Shown in pieces: positions 19,412 through 29,609 of a DNA stretch of 64,000 nt; positions within the stretch are counted from its first letter, which is position 1, and each line of letters opens with the position of its first letter. The DNA is taken from positions 992,001-1,056,000 of the forward strand of contig NZ_AP027361.1 of assembly GCF_030295915.1 (NCBI RefSeq). Reading direction: 5' to 3'. The DNA is from Thalassotalea sediminis. Lineage in GTDB: Bacteria > Pseudomonadota > Gammaproteobacteria > Enterobacterales > Alteromonadaceae. Under the pieces are notes generated by a model that saw only the letters and a list, made by a program, of their open reading frames with translations, was not told the DNA's origin and ran no database searches. The position numbers were made by a program, and so were the translations under genes.

Positions 19412-20509
19412 ATGGTAATAAAAACGATCAAAAGCTGGGTTGTATGCTTAGCGGTGTTATTAGTAATAACAGGTTGCGGTACTGAAGATAAAAATACAAC
19501 TGATGCAGTCGAGAAAGTAAGCAAAACGTATCAATGGAAACTGGTAACTTCTTGGCCGAAAAACTTCCCGGGACTAGGGTTAGGTCCAGAAACCTTTGCA
19601 GAATACGTTAACGCAATGAGTGATGGACGTTTAACTGTAAAAGTTTACGGTGCAGGAGAACTCGTGCCTGGATTTGAAGTGTTCGATGCAGTTTCTCAAG
19701 GTACGGCAGAGATGGGGCACAGTGGTGCTTACTATTGGAAAGGAAAAATGTCAGCCGCGCCGATATTCAGTGCTATACCTTTTGGCATGACGGCTACAGA
19801 GTTTAACGCATGGCTGCACTTTGGTGGCGGTTTAGAAATGTGGCAAGCCTTGTACAAACCTTTTGGTGTAATCCCCATGGCAGGTGGAAATTCAGGTGCA
19901 CAGTTCGCCGGATGGTTTAAGAAAGAAATCAACAGTGTTGAAGATCTTAAAGGCTTAAAAATGCGCATACCTGGATTAGGTGGCGAAGTGTTGAAACGCG
20001 CAGGTGCCATTCCGGTAAACTTAACAGGGGGAGAAATCTTTTCTTCTTTACAAAGCGGCGCAATTGACGCGTCAGAGTGGGTTGGACCATATAATGATTT
20101 AGCCTTCGGTTTTTATCAAGCGGCTGATTACTATTACTCTTCAGTTTGGCACGAAACCGGTACAAACTTAGAATTCCTTGTTAATGAAAAAGCACTTAAG
20201 TCACTACCAGCAGATCTTCAGAAAATCGTTGAAGTCGCTGCGCGCGCGGTAAATCAAAATATGCTGGATGAATACAACGCTAGAAATAATAATGCGTTAC
20301 AAACGTTAATCAATAAACATGATGTGCAAGTTAAACAATTTCCTGCTGAAGTCATGCAAGCACTCAAAGGCTATACACAAGACGTTATTGACGAACAAGT
20401 AGCAGCAGACAAAACCTTTGCGAAGGTTTGGGCTTCATATAGCGAGTTTTTAAACAATGCGCGTCAATATAATAATTTGACGTTAAAAGCGTACTATGAA
20501 AATCGTTAA
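19412..20509 (+). CDS. TRAP transporter substrate-binding lipoprotein, TakP-like
   Basis: From ATG 19412, preceded by GGGAAGGGA, the protein is 365 residues with a lipobox ITGCG (Cys22). The mature part follows the TakP/DctP7 subgroup: WKLVTSWPKNFPGLG at the start, GAYYWKGK, LKMRIPGLGGEVLKRAG with the conserved Arg for the substrate carboxylate, and DASEWVGPYNDLAFGFYQAA. Known relatives bind 2-oxo acids such as pyruvate, or lactate with calcium. So a keto or hydroxy acid is the likely cargo. The longer frame from 19343 is less likely because it lacks a signal start. It follows dctM by 88 bases. Confidence 0.9.
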   Translation: MVIKTIKSWVVCLAVLLVITGCGTEDKNTTDAVEKVSKTYQWKLVTSWPKNFPGLGLGPETFAEYVNAMSDGRLTVKVYGAGELVPGFEVFDAVSQGTAEMGHSGAYYWKGKMSAAPIFSAIPFGMTATEFNAWLHFGGGLEMWQALYKPFGVIPMAGGNSGAQFAGWFKKEINSVEDLKGLKMRIPGLGGEVLKRAGAIPVNLTGGEIFSSLQSGAIDASEWVGPYNDLAFGFYQAADYYYSSVWHETGTNLEFLVNEKALKSLPADLQKIVEVAARAVNQNMLDEYNARNNNALQTLINKHDVQVKQFPAEVMQALKGYTQDVIDEQVAADKTFAKVWASYSEFLNNARQYNNLTLKAYYENR

Positions 20510-20541
20510 GTTGCGCTAGTAAGTTTAATATTTATCTCATT

Positions 20542-20568
20542 GCACTTGTGATTAACAAGTGCTTTTTT
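20542..20568 (+). terminator. Intrinsic terminator after the TRAP operon
   Basis: GCACTTG and CAAGTGC pair around a 7-base loop and are followed by six T. Confidence 0.88.
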
Positions 20569-20648
20569 AACTGCTCGTACCTCTTGTTTAAATAACATAG
20601 GTACACTATGCGGCAATTTAGTAAGAACAACATACGAAAGGCGTTTAT

Positions 20649-21839
20649 ATGGTCATTAAACCTAAAATCCGTGGCTTCATTTGTACAAATGCACACCCTG
20701 CGGGTTGTGAAGCACATGTGAAAGAACAAATAGCATATGTAAAAAGCCAACCTCAACCACAACAAAAGCCCAAAAATGTTTTAGTTATTGGAGCGTCCAC
20801 TGGTTATGGTTTAGCTTCCCGTATTACAGCAGCTTTTGGCTGTGGTGCAAAAACGCTTGGTGTTTTCTTTGAGAAAGAACCAACAGAGAAAAAAACTGCG
20901 TCAGCGGGGTGGTACAATACTTCAGCTTTTCAAAAGGCTGCAGATGAAGCGGGACTTTGGTCAAAGAATATCAATGGCGACGCATTTTCACATGAGTTAA
21001 AAGCGAAGGCCGTAGATGTGATCAAGGAAGAGCTAGGTCAAATTGATCTTGTTATCTATAGTTTAGCGTCACCGCGCCGCACTGATCCGGATACAGGTGA
21101 AGTATACTCATCAACGTTAAAGCCTATAGGACAAAGTGTTACCACTAAAAACCTAAATACTTCAAAACGCATTATAGACTCTGTTAGTGTTGAGGCTGCC
21201 AATGAAGATGAAATTCAAGGCACCATAGACGTTATGGGCGGAGCAGATTGGGAATTGTGGATTAACGCATTAAACGAAGCGGGCGTATTAGCAAAAGGTT
21301 TTAAAACAACCGCTTATACTTATATTGGCAAGAAACTTACGTGGCCAATTTATGGGCACGCCACGATTGGTCGAGCAAAAGAAGATTTAGATCGTGCAGC
21401 AAGTGCAATTAATAGCACCACGGAAGAATTATCTGGTCAAGCATATGTAACGTCATTGAATGCGGTTGTTACACAGGCAAGTTCTGCGATTCCAATTATG
21501 CCGCTTTATATCTCTGCGATGTTTAAAGTGATGAAAAGTGATGGCACGTATCAAGGTTGTATTGAACAAATTCAATCATTATTTAATGAAAACTTATACA
21601 GTAGTACACCTCGACTTGATGAAGCAGGGCGCTTAAGTCAAAACTACAAAGAGTTAGAAGATAGCGTACAAGAGCGTGTACAAAATATTTGGGATAGTGT
21701 TGAATCTGATACCATTGATGAGCTTACTGATTATGAAGGTTATCATAACGAATTCTTAAAGTTATTTGGTTTTAATGTTGATAATGTTGATTACGAAGCT
21801 GACGTCAGCCCAATTACAAAAATAAATAACTTGTTATAA
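20649..21839 (+). CDS. fabV: Trans-2-enoyl-ACP/CoA reductase FabV
   Basis: This 396-residue enzyme is the FabV type of enoyl reductase, which completes each fatty acid elongation cycle using NADH and is known to resist triclosan. Seen are the opening IKPKIRGFICTNAHPAGC, the dinucleotide site VLVIGASTGYGLASR (about residue 45), and the extended Y-x8-K active site in AYTYIGKKLTWPIYGHATIGRAK. The final FGFNVDNVDYEADV is also typical. Length matches the family. It is monocistronic, with AAGG before the ATG and a strong terminator after it. Confidence 0.96.
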   Translation: MVIKPKIRGFICTNAHPAGCEAHVKEQIAYVKSQPQPQQKPKNVLVIGASTGYGLASRITAAFGCGAKTLGVFFEKEPTEKKTASAGWYNTSAFQKAADEAGLWSKNINGDAFSHELKAKAVDVIKEELGQIDLVIYSLASPRRTDPDTGEVYSSTLKPIGQSVTTKNLNTSKRIIDSVSVEAANEDEIQGTIDVMGGADWELWINALNEAGVLAKGFKTTAYTYIGKKLTWPIYGHATIGRAKEDLDRAASAINSTTEELSGQAYVTSLNAVVTQASSAIPIMPLYISAMFKVMKSDGTYQGCIEQIQSLFNENLYSSTPRLDEAGRLSQNYKELEDSVQERVQNIWDSVESDTIDELTDYEGYHNEFLKLFGFNVDNVDYEADVSPITKINNLL

Positions 21840-21870
21840 AAGTTATAAGCTAATAACTGACAATTTTAAA

Positions 21871-21905
21871 AAAGGCCAGTGTTTTTAAAACATTGGCCTT
21901 TTTTA
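21871..21905 (+). terminator. Intrinsic terminator after fabV
   Basis: AAGGCCAGTGTTTT pairs with AAAACATTGGCCTT across a 2-base loop, with one wobble, and is followed by T residues. Confidence 0.92.
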
Positions 21906-22212
21906 TTTTATAAAGAATATCAAAATCGAGTGATTAGTCTAAAAAAACAGCAAACTCGTAAAAATAATACAGAAAAGTGTCATAGTCTAATGGCGCATTT
22001 CTCTAAATTTATGCTAAAATTCGTGCCAGAATATTTTTAACTTAAGAGCCGGTAGATACTTTTTGTTAGCGTAACGTTAATAAGAGGGTTTTCTACTGAA
22101 ATACACTGAAATCAAATGTTTTCTCACTTAATTGCTTTTAGGGAGATTCTTTAAAAGTACTTAGGTGAGGAAGCAGCTGATTTTTACTCCCGTCAAAGTA
22201 GTGCAAGTGTTT
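21906..22212 (+). other. Promoter and leader region of the nqr operon
   Basis: No gene is visible in these 307 bases. An extended -10 candidate, TGCTAAAAT (22012-22020), lacks a good -35. If it is used, the leader before nqrA is about 185 bases, with AT-rich sequence and a GAGCCGGTAG segment near 22047. No known riboswitch was recognised. Confidence 0.4.
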
Positions 22213-23550
22213 ATGATTACAATAAAAAAAGGTCTGGATGTTCCTGTAAAGGGTGCTCCCCAGCAAGTAATCCATGATGGTCCGTCCATCAAGAGCGTTG
22301 CTACACTCGGTGAAGAGTATGTGGGTATGCGACCAACCATGTTTGTTAAAGTGGGTGATCGTGTTAAAAAAGGTCAAGCACTTTTTGAAGACAAAAAGAA
22401 TGCTGGCGTTAAATTCACAGCTCAAGCTGCAGGTGTAGTAACTGAAATCAATCGTGGTGAAAAGCGCGTGTTACAGTCTGTTGTTATCGAAATCGATGGC
22501 GATGAACAAGAAACATTCGCAAAGTATTCAGAAGCTGATTTAGCAACGATTAGTCGAGAAGACGTTGTAAATAACTTGGTTAATTCAGGTTTATGGACAG
22601 CACTTCGTACACGTCCATATAGCAAAATTCCAGCTGTTGATGCGACACCTAGCGCAATCTTTATTAGTGCGATGGATACAAATCCGTTAGCTGCTGATCC
22701 TGAAGTGGTTATTATGGAGCAAAGCGAAGCCTTTAAAAACGGTTTAACGATATTAAGTCGTTTAACTGAAGGTAAAGTATTTGTTTCTAAAGCACCTGGT
22801 GCAAATATTCCAACAACAGGAAAAGAAGACGTAAATGAATTTGCAGGCAAGCATCCTGCAGGTTTAGTTGGTACGCACATTCACTTCTTAAATCCTGTCG
22901 GTGCTGAAAAATCTGTTTGGCACTTAGGTTATCAAGATGTGATTGCCTTCGGTAAGCTTTTTGTAACTGGTGAAATTGATGCAACTCGCGTTATTTCTCT
23001 AGCCGGTCCAGAAGCTAAGAACCCTAGGTTAATACGAACCTTGGTTGGTGCTAATACTGAGCAACTTACTGCTGGTGAAGCCAACAATGTAGAAACGCGA
23101 ATTATTTCGGGTTCAGTACTTCAAGGTTCAGAAGCGGCGGGTGTACATGCTTATATAGGGCGTTATCACACGCAAGTTGCTATCTTGAAAGAAGGTAGAG
23201 AAAAAGAGTTTATAGGCTATATGTACCCTGGCCCGAACAAGTTCTCTGTAACTCGTGCTTATATGTCTCACTTGTTCCCAAGCAAAATCTTTAACATGAC
23301 GACGACAACTAATGGTAGTCCGCGCGCTATGGTACCTATTGGTAACTATGAGCGTGTTATGCCATTAGATATTTTGCCAACGATGTTATTGCGTGATCTA
23401 TGCGCGGGTGATACAGACGGTGCTCAACAACTTGGTGCATTAGAGCTAGACGAAGAAGATTTAGCGTTATGTACGTTTGTTTGCCCAGGCAAAACAGACT
23501 ACGGCGTATTACTTCGTGACTGTCTAACCACAATAGAGAAGGAAGGTTAG
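22213..23550 (+). CDS. nqrA: Na+-translocating NADH-quinone reductase subunit A
   Basis: The product from ATG 22213 ([16 protein letters not shown]) is 445 residues, the normal size of NqrA; the frame extends upstream to 22165 but the family N-terminus fixes the start. NqrA is the peripheral cytoplasmic subunit, related in part to complex I and Rnf subunits, and takes part in the quinone end of the pump. Visible features include [20 protein letters not shown] near the N-terminus and the biotinyl-lipoyl-like [17 protein letters not shown]. It is the first gene of nqrABCDEF, with 2 bases before nqrB. Confidence 0.97.
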   Translation: MITIKKGLDVPVKGAPQQVIHDGPSIKSVATLGEEYVGMRPTMFVKVGDRVKKGQALFEDKKNAGVKFTAQAAGVVTEINRGEKRVLQSVVIEIDGDEQETFAKYSEADLATISREDVVNNLVNSGLWTALRTRPYSKIPAVDATPSAIFISAMDTNPLAADPEVVIMEQSEAFKNGLTILSRLTEGKVFVSKAPGANIPTTGKEDVNEFAGKHPAGLVGTHIHFLNPVGAEKSVWHLGYQDVIAFGKLFVTGEIDATRVISLAGPEAKNPRLIRTLVGANTEQLTAGEANNVETRIISGSVLQGSEAAGVHAYIGRYHTQVAILKEGREKEFIGYMYPGPNKFSVTRAYMSHLFPSKIFNMTTTTNGSPRAMVPIGNYERVMPLDILPTMLLRDLCAGDTDGAQQLGALELDEEDLALCTFVCPGKTDYGVLLRDCLTTIEKEG

Positions 23551-23552
23551 TC

Positions 23553-24764
23553 ATGGGCTTGAAAAAGTTTATTGAAGATATTGAGCCGCATTTTGAAAAA
23601 GGCGGCAAACATGAGAAATGGTTTGCTTTATACGAAGCTATCGCGACTGGTTTATTTACACCAGGTTATGTGACTAAAGGTAAAACACATATACGTGATA
23701 GCATCGACTTGAAGCGTATCATGATCACTGTGTGGTTAGCTGTATTTCCAGCGATGTTCTTTGGTATGTATAACATTGGCTTTCAAGCTACTGAAGCTTT
23801 AGCTGCAGGTTATGCATTACCTGAAAGCTGGCAAGTAGGTTTATTCCAATTTTTTGGTGGTGAGTTAACACCAGATGCTGGTTGGTTTGCCATGATGCTT
23901 TATGGTGCCTGTTTCTTTCTACCTATTTATGCAACGACGTTTATTGTTGGTGGATTTTGGGAAGTTCTTTTTGCTGCAGTACGTAAGCATGAAGTAAATG
24001 AAGGTTTTTTCGTTACTTCAATATTGTTTGCGTTAATTCTGCCAGCATCTATTCCGTTATGGCAAGTGGCTATCGGTATTACTTTCGGTGTTGTTATTGC
24101 GAAAGAAATCTTCGGTGGTACAGGTAAAAATTTCTTAAACCCAGCATTAGCGGGCCGTGCATTTTTATTCTTTGCTTACCCATCAGAAATTTCTGGTGAC
24201 TCAGTTTGGGTTGCTGTTGACGGTTTCTCTGGTGCTACTCACTTAGCAGCAGGTGCTGCGGCTGTTCCTGGTACTATTGATTACAGCATGAATGAGCAGT
24301 GGTGGAACGCTTTCTGGGGGCTAATTCCTGGTTCAGTTGGTGAAGTATCTACAGCGGCTATCTTGTTAGGTGGTGCTTACATTCTTTATAAAGGTATTGC
24401 TTCTTGGCGCATCGTATTAGGTGTGTTCTTGGGGATGGTGCTAACGTCATTCTTATTTAATAACATTGGCAGTGAAACTAATGCTCTATTTGCTATGCCT
24501 TGGTATTGGCATTTAGTGATAGGTGGTTTTGCCTTTGGTATGATGTTTATGGCGACAGATCCTGTGTCAGCTTCATTTACTAATAAAGGTAAATATATTT
24601 TTGGTGCACTAGTAGGTGTAATGGTGGTGTTAATTCGTGTAGTTAACCCTGCATTCCCAGAAGGTATGATGTTAGCTATTTTATTTGCTAACTTGTTTGC
24701 GCCATTGTTCGACTACTTTGTCGTTCAATCAAATGTGAAACGGAGGCTTGCTCGTGTCAGCTAA
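23553..24764 (+). CDS. nqrB: Na+-NQR subunit B, FMN-carrying membrane subunit
   Basis: This 403-residue membrane protein has about ten hydrophobic segments. Thr229 in DGFSGATH is the site where ApbE attaches FMN by a phosphoester bond, matching the family D-x-x-S-G-A-T motif. The conserved [24 protein letters not shown] block precedes it. NqrB contains the Na+ path and part of the quinone site according to structural work on Vibrio cholerae. Its last 11 bases overlap the start of nqrC. Confidence 0.97.
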   Translation: MGLKKFIEDIEPHFEKGGKHEKWFALYEAIATGLFTPGYVTKGKTHIRDSIDLKRIMITVWLAVFPAMFFGMYNIGFQATEALAAGYALPESWQVGLFQFFGGELTPDAGWFAMMLYGACFFLPIYATTFIVGGFWEVLFAAVRKHEVNEGFFVTSILFALILPASIPLWQVAIGITFGVVIAKEIFGGTGKNFLNPALAGRAFLFFAYPSEISGDSVWVAVDGFSGATHLAAGAAAVPGTIDYSMNEQWWNAFWGLIPGSVGEVSTAAILLGGAYILYKGIASWRIVLGVFLGMVLTSFLFNNIGSETNALFAMPWYWHLVIGGFAFGMMFMATDPVSASFTNKGKYIFGALVGVMVVLIRVVNPAFPEGMMLAILFANLFAPLFDYFVVQSNVKRRLARVS

Positions 24765-25533
24765 AAAAGAAACATTTGGTAAAACAGTTGGGTTTGTTGT
24801 TGCAGTGTGTTTAGTTTGTGCAGCATTAGTATCTATATCAGCTGTTCAATTAAAGCCTCTTCAAGTAGAAAATAAGCTATTTGATCAGCAAACAAAAATT
24901 TTGCAAGCTGCAGATATTCTGTCAATGACCGACGGTACTAAAGCTTCAATTCAATCAACGTTTGAGCAATTTGTTGATGCGAAAATGATTGATTTAGACT
25001 CAGGCGAGTTTATTGAAGGTGACCCTAAGTTATTTGATGAGCGTCGTAACGCTCGTGATGCATCAAAGTCTGAAAAGCTTGAAGATGATATCGCGGGTAT
25101 TAATCGCCGTTCTCACACTGCCGTTGTTTACTTAGTACGTAATGGTGCAGGTGAAGTTGAGACAGTTGTATTACCTATCGTAGGCTCAGGCTTATGGGAC
25201 TTAATGTATGGTTATGTTGGCTTAGAGTCAGACTTAAATACCGTTAAAAACGTTATTTATTCTGATCATAAGGAAACTCCAGGTTTAGGTGCTGAAGTAA
25301 TGAACCCTAAATGGATTGCTAAGTGGCCAGGTAAGAAAATTTATAATGCCGAAGGTAACGTTGACATTGAACTTGTCAAAGGTGGTGCAAAACCAGGTAA
25401 CGTTCACGGTGTTGATGCGCTGTCTGGTGCTACATTAACGAGTAATGGTGTTACTCGTACGTTGCAATTTTGGTTTGGTGACAAAGGTTACAAGCCTTTC
25501 ATTGCGAAACTTCGTGCTCAGGAGGTTAAATAA
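24754..25533 (+). CDS. nqrC: Na+-NQR subunit C, covalent FMN
   Basis: The start is GTG 24754, chosen because CGGAGG lies 7 bases upstream; this gives 259 residues. There is one N-terminal membrane segment (about 12-33) and a periplasmic FMN-binding domain. Thr227 in [10 protein letters not shown] is the flavinylation site served by Apb[16 protein letters not shown] and [11 protein letters not shown] are conserved around the flavin. The gene overlaps nqrB by 11 bases and nqrD by 1 base, so expression is tightly coupled. Confidence 0.97.
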   Translation: MSAKKETFGKTVGFVVAVCLVCAALVSISAVQLKPLQVENKLFDQQTKILQAADILSMTDGTKASIQSTFEQFVDAKMIDLDSGEFIEGDPKLFDERRNARDASKSEKLEDDIAGINRRSHTAVVYLVRNGAGEVETVVLPIVGSGLWDLMYGYVGLESDLNTVKNVIYSDHKETPGLGAEVMNPKWIAKWPGKKIYNAEGNVDIELVKGGAKPGNVHGVDALSGATLTSNGVTRTLQFWFGDKGYKPFIAKLRAQEVK

Positions 25534-26156
25534 TGTCTGCTGAAAACAAAAGTGTTTTAACAAAACCAATCGTTGATAATAATCCGATTGCATTACAAGT
25601 ATTAGGTATTTGTTCGGCGTTAGCTGTAACAAGTTCAATGACTAATGCTTTGGTAATGACAATTGCGGTTGTATTAGTGACAGGTTTTTCAAACTTATTT
25701 ATTTCGATTATTCGTAATCAAATTCCATCTAGTGTTCGTATCATTGTGCAAATGGCGATCATAGCGTCGTTAGTAATTGTAGTTGACCAAGTATTGAAAG
25801 CGTTTTCTTATCAATTGTCGAAAGAGCTTTCGGTTTATATTGGTTTGATCATTACTAACTGTATTGTAATGGGGCGCGCAGAAGCTTTCGCGATGAAAGA
25901 AAAGCCAGGCGTGAGCTTTATGGATGGTATTGGTAACGGTTTAGGTTACGGTGCAATTCTTATTGCTGTTGCGTTCTTCCGAGAGCTACTAGGTTTCGGT
26001 ACGTTATTTGGTATTGAAATATTAACGTTGATTCAAAATGACGGTTGGTATCAAGCGAACGGCTTACTGGTATTGCCATTTAGCTCATTCTTTATTATTG
26101 GTTTAATCATTTGGGCTATTCGCCAATGGAAACCAGAACAAGTTGAGAAGGACTAG
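25533..26156 (+). CDS. nqrD: Na+-NQR subunit D
   Basis: This 207-residue integral membrane protein has six hydrophobic segments and pairs with NqrE around the intramembrane iron centre of the pump. Conserved stretches are [17 protein letters not shown] with the iron-ligand Cys, and [18 protein letters not shown] with the second. NqrD is a homologue of RnfE/RsxE, but its location between nqrC and nqrE settles identity. The start overlaps the nqrC stop (TAATG). Confidence 0.97.
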   Translation: MSAENKSVLTKPIVDNNPIALQVLGICSALAVTSSMTNALVMTIAVVLVTGFSNLFISIIRNQIPSSVRIIVQMAIIASLVIVVDQVLKAFSYQLSKELSVYIGLIITNCIVMGRAEAFAMKEKPGVSFMDGIGNGLGYGAILIAVAFFRELLGFGTLFGIEILTLIQNDGWYQANGLLVLPFSSFFIIGLIIWAIRQWKPEQVEKD

Positions 26157-26161
26157 TTACG

Positions 26162-26785
26162 ATGGAACATTATATTAGCTTATTTGTTAAATCGATTTTT
26201 ATCGAAAACATCGCGTTAACGTTCTTCTTAGGGATGTGTACATTCTTAGCGGTTTCTAAAAAAGTGAGTACTGCTATAGGTCTTGGTGTTGCGGTAATCG
26301 TGGTGCTTGGTATTGCTGTACCGGCAAACCAGGTAATCTATCAAGCTATTTTAGCGCCAGGTGCGTTAGATAGTATGTTAGGTATTACTGACCCAGCTAA
26401 GTCAGTTGACTTGAGTTTCCTATCTTTCATTACCTTTATTGGTGTGATTGCAGCGTTAGTACAGATCCTTGAAATGGTATTAGATAAATATTTCCCGCCG
26501 TTATATAACGCGCTTGGAATATTCTTACCGTTAATCACAGTAAACTGTGCGATTTTCGGTGCGGTATCATTTATGGTTGCTCGTAACTACACATTAACTG
26601 AATCAGTTGTTTACGGTATTGGTTCAGGTGTAGGTTGGGCATTGGCCATTATCCTACTGGCAGGTCTTCGCGAAAAAATGAAGTATTCTGATGTACCAGC
26701 TGGTCTTAAAGGATTGGGTATTACGTTTATTACTGCAGGATTGATGGCATTTGGCTTTCTTTCTTTCGGTGGTATTTCGTTGTAA
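26162..26785 (+). CDS. nqrE: Na+-NQR subunit E
   Basis: This 207-residue integral membrane protein is the partner of NqrD and homologue of RnfA. It shows [19 protein letters not shown] at the start, [14 protein letters not shown] with the iron-ligand Cys, and [13 protein letters not shown] with the second. Six membrane segments are predicted. It starts 5 bases after nqrD. A 62-base gap with a strong hairpin separates it from nqrF, the only wide gap inside the operon. Confidence 0.97.
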   Translation: MEHYISLFVKSIFIENIALTFFLGMCTFLAVSKKVSTAIGLGVAVIVVLGIAVPANQVIYQAILAPGALDSMLGITDPAKSVDLSFLSFITFIGVIAALVQILEMVLDKYFPPLYNALGIFLPLITVNCAIFGAVSFMVARNYTLTESVVYGIGSGVGWALAIILLAGLREKMKYSDVPAGLKGLGITFITAGLMAFGFLSFGGISL

Positions 26786-26797
26786 TAAGATTAACGT

Positions 26798-26822
26798 AGA
26801 AAGCGAGTTTTGCTCGCTTTCT
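26798..26822 (+). promoter_or_regulatory. Stem-loop in the nqrE-nqrF gap
   Basis: AGAAAGCGAG and CTCGCTTTCT are perfect complements separated by 5 bases. The stem is followed by CAAG, not by T, so a full terminator is unlikely. It could set mRNA stability or processing so that nqrF is made at a different level from nqrA-E. Confidence 0.7.
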
Positions 26823-26847
26823 CAAGATAAGTGCTAAGGAAAAGTCG

Positions 26848-28071
26848 ATGGAAATTATTCTCGGCGTATCGATGTTTACAGCAATTGTTGTTGCACTTGT
26901 TTTGGTAATTTTATTTGCCAAATCTAAGTTAGTATCAACAGGAAATGTAACCATTTCAATAAATGGCGACCCTGATAAAGCGGTTACGGCTCCAGCCGGC
27001 GGTAAATTATTAGGTGTGTTAGCCGATCAAGGTATATTTATCCCGTCTGCCTGTGGTGGCGGTGGTACTTGTGGTCAGTGTCGTGTAGACGTTCATGCTG
27101 GTGGTGGAGATATTCTTCCTACTGAGCAAGGCCACATTACAAAACGTGAAGCTAAAGAAGGTTGTCGTTTAGCGTGTCAGGTTGCTGTTAAGCAAGACAT
27201 GGACATAGAGCTAGAAGACGAAATTTTTGGTGTTCAGCAGTGGGAATGTGAAGTTATCTCAAATGATAACAAAGCTACTTTCATCAAGGAGCTTAAACTT
27301 AAGATCCCTGATGGTGAGTCTGTACCATTCAGAGCTGGTGGTTATATTCAAATAGAAGCCCCTGCGCATCATGTTAAATATAAAGACTTCGATATTGAAG
27401 AGCAATATCGAGGTGATTGGGAGCACTTTGGGTTTTTTGATGTTGAATCAAAAGTTGACGAGCCTACATTACGTGCATACTCAATGGCTAACTATCCTGA
27501 AGAGGAAGGCATTATCATGCTTAACGTGCGTATCGCTACGCCACCTCCAGGGAAATTACATTTGCCAGCGGGTAAAATGTCTTCATTTATCTTTAATTTG
27601 AAGCCTGGCGATAAAGTGACAATTTCGGGTCCATTTGGTGAGTTCTTCGCCAAAGACACTGATGCTGAAATGGTCTTTATTGGTGGTGGTGCTGGTATGG
27701 CTCCAATGCGTTCTCATATTTTTGATCAGCTTAAACGTCTTAAATCGAAACGTAAAATGTCTTTCTGGTATGGTGCTCGTTCACTTCGTGAGATGTTCTA
27801 CGAAGATGATTACAACATGCTTGCTGCTGAAAATGACAACTTTGAGTGGCATGTCGCCCTATCTGATCCTCAACCAGAAGATGACTGGGACGGTTTAACA
27901 GGTTTCATTCATAACGTATTGTATGAACAATACTTGAAGGATCACGAAGCGCCAGAAGATTGTGAATACTACATGTGTGGGCCACCTATGATGAACGCAG
28001 CAGTTATTCATATGTTGAAAGATCTTGGTGTAGAAGATGAAAACATCATGCTAGATGATTTCGGTGGTTAA
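26848..28071 (+). CDS. nqrF: Na+-NQR subunit F, NADH-oxidising FAD/2Fe-2S subunit
   Basis: This 407-residue subunit takes electrons from NADH. An N-terminal membrane anchor (about residues 4-24) leads to a ferredoxin domain with Cys69, Cys75, Cys78 and Cys110 as 2Fe-2S ligands, the same spacing as in Vibrio cholerae. An FAD domain with [11 protein letters not shown] follows, then an NAD-binding domain with [14 protein letters not shown] and the terminal [11 protein letters not shown]. It ends the nqr operon; AAGGA precedes the ATG. A wobble-containing terminator lies after it. Confidence 0.97.
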   Translation: MEIILGVSMFTAIVVALVLVILFAKSKLVSTGNVTISINGDPDKAVTAPAGGKLLGVLADQGIFIPSACGGGGTCGQCRVDVHAGGGDILPTEQGHITKREAKEGCRLACQVAVKQDMDIELEDEIFGVQQWECEVISNDNKATFIKELKLKIPDGESVPFRAGGYIQIEAPAHHVKYKDFDIEEQYRGDWEHFGFFDVESKVDEPTLRAYSMANYPEEEGIIMLNVRIATPPPGKLHLPAGKMSSFIFNLKPGDKVTISGPFGEFFAKDTDAEMVFIGGGAGMAPMRSHIFDQLKRLKSKRKMSFWYGARSLREMFYEDDYNMLAAENDNFEWHVALSDPQPEDDWDGLTGFIHNVLYEQYLKDHEAPEDCEYYMCGPPMMNAAVIHMLKDLGVEDENIMLDDFGG

Positions 28072-28180
28072 TCTTCGATTTTAATAGTGCAATATCAGTT
28101 GTTTTATTCTGGTATTGCCTACATATGAGCAAAGTTCATATTGTAGTATTAAAGTAAGATTACCTGACAATACGTTGATA

Positions 28181-28206
28181 AAAAGGTGGCTCATGCTGCC
28201 TTTTTT
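28181..28206 (+). terminator. Likely terminator after nqrF
   Basis: AAAAGGTGGC pairs with GCTGCCTTTTT around TCAT, with two G-T pairs, and a T-run follows. It separates nqrF from apbE, which starts 40 bases later. Confidence 0.65.
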
Positions 28207-28246
28207 GTTTTAGATTGATTACAAGTCAATTATTTAGGTTACGTAA

Positions 28247-29284
28247 ATGAATAAATCAATGAACGTCTTTGTGATAATTGCTTTGGTTATGCTTTCAGGG
28301 TGTTTTCCAAGTAATGATCTTGAGAAAAAGCAAGTACACTTAACAGGTATTACCATGGGGACGGTTGCCTATAATATTAAGTACATAGAGCAACCCATAG
28401 ATGGGGGGACTCCCATTCCAAGTGATGTTGTGGTGCATCAAAATGTTGAAAGGATCTTAAAGCAACTTAATCAAGACATGTCTAATTGGATCCCTGATTC
28501 AGAGCTTTCTAAATTCAATTCACATGACTCTTTATCGCCAGTAAAAATTTCTGAGGGATTGCGTCGTGTCATCGCTGAATCAATCAGACTTGGTCATTTA
28601 AGTGAAGGAAAACTCGATGTAACGATTGGTCCATTGATTAACTTGTGGGGATTTGGACCAGAAGCACGACCTGAAAAGGCACCCACACAGGAAGAAATCG
28701 CGCAAGCTCAAGCCCGTACGGGTATTGATAACTTGATGCTTGAAGGCAATATGTTAACTAAGCGTATTCCTAATCTGTATGTTGATTTGTCAACTATCGC
28801 TAAAGGATATGCGGTAGATCTTGTTGCTGAATACCTTGATTCTATAAGCGCACATAACTATCTGGTGGAAATTGGTGGTGAATTAAGAGCTAAGGGATTT
28901 AAACACACCGGTGAGTTATGGTCAGTAGCCATTGAAAAGCCGGTATCCACTGAGCGAGCTGTACATCAGATTATTATTCCTAAAGACAATGCCATTGCAA
29001 CATCGGGCGACTACCGTAAGTATTTTGAAGAAAACGGCCAGCGGTATTCACATATTATTGATCCTGATACCGGAAAACCAATTAATCATAAGTTAGTCTC
29101 TGTTACTGTTATACATCCTTCTTCAATGACTGCCGATGGATTATCTACAGCAATGATGTTGATGGGACCTGAAAAAGCGTATGCTTTTGCTGAAGAACAT
29201 AAGATAGCAGCATACTTGATCAGTAAATCTGAAAATGGCTTTATTGAGCAGTTTACGGTAGAATTTATGCCGTATTTGAAATAA
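28247..29284 (+). CDS. apbE: FAD:protein FMN transferase ApbE
   Basis: This 345-residue lipoprotein has a signal peptide with lipobox LSGC (Cys19). It transfers FMN from FAD to a threonine in target proteins, here most likely NqrB Thr229 and NqrC Thr227. Conserved stretches are TGITMGTVAYNIKY, DPINLWGFGP-like LINLWGFGPEARP, VDLSTIAKGYAVDLVAEYL with the flavin-binding loop, and HIIDPDTGKPI near the metal site. It sits 175 bases after nqrF and before nqrM, a common arrangement for NQR assembly genes. Confidence 0.95.
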   Translation: MNKSMNVFVIIALVMLSGCFPSNDLEKKQVHLTGITMGTVAYNIKYIEQPIDGGTPIPSDVVVHQNVERILKQLNQDMSNWIPDSELSKFNSHDSLSPVKISEGLRRVIAESIRLGHLSEGKLDVTIGPLINLWGFGPEARPEKAPTQEEIAQAQARTGIDNLMLEGNMLTKRIPNLYVDLSTIAKGYAVDLVAEYLDSISAHNYLVEIGGELRAKGFKHTGELWSVAIEKPVSTERAVHQIIIPKDNAIATSGDYRKYFEENGQRYSHIIDPDTGKPINHKLVSVTVIHPSSMTADGLSTAMMLMGPEKAYAFAEEHKIAAYLISKSENGFIEQFTVEFMPYLK

Positions 29285-29312
29285 TAGTAGTTGACCGATA
29301 AGGGCTAAAGTA

Positions 29313-29537
29313 ATGGCGATATTTTTAGTAACATTTGGCTTTTTCTTGCTGATTGTTGTCGCAATGGCTGTTGGATATATTTTTCAGCAGAAGTCACTCG
29401 CAGGAAGCTGCGGCGGGTTAAGTACGATAGGTATTGATAAGGCCTGTAACTGTGATAATCCGTGCGAAAAACGTCAAGAGCGTGAACGTAAGGAAGCCTT
29501 ACAAGAATCGCAGAAAATAGATATTAAGAACTTATAA
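29313..29537 (+). CDS. nqrM: NqrM, Na+-NQR maturation factor
   Basis: This 74-residue protein has one N-terminal membrane segment (about 3-24) followed by a short Cys-rich segment SCGGLSTIGIDKACNCDNPC and a charged tail. This is the NqrM (formerly DUF539) pattern. In Vibrio it is needed to insert the iron centre held between NqrD and NqrE. The position right after apbE completes the NQR assembly set. A terminator begins at its stop codon. Confidence 0.95.
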   Translation: MAIFLVTFGFFLLIVVAMAVGYIFQQKSLAGSCGGLSTIGIDKACNCDNPCEKRQERERKEALQESQKIDIKNL

Positions 29538-29561
29538 AAAAGAGCCAAATGGCTCTTTTTT
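29538..29561 (+). terminator. Intrinsic terminator after nqrM
   Basis: AAAAGAGCCA and TGGCTCTTTT pair around AA, with a T-run after. Confidence 0.92.
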
Positions 29562-29609
29562 GTTGTCTTCAGTATATATAAATGGAATAAAGAGTATAAA
29601 CTTATCTCT

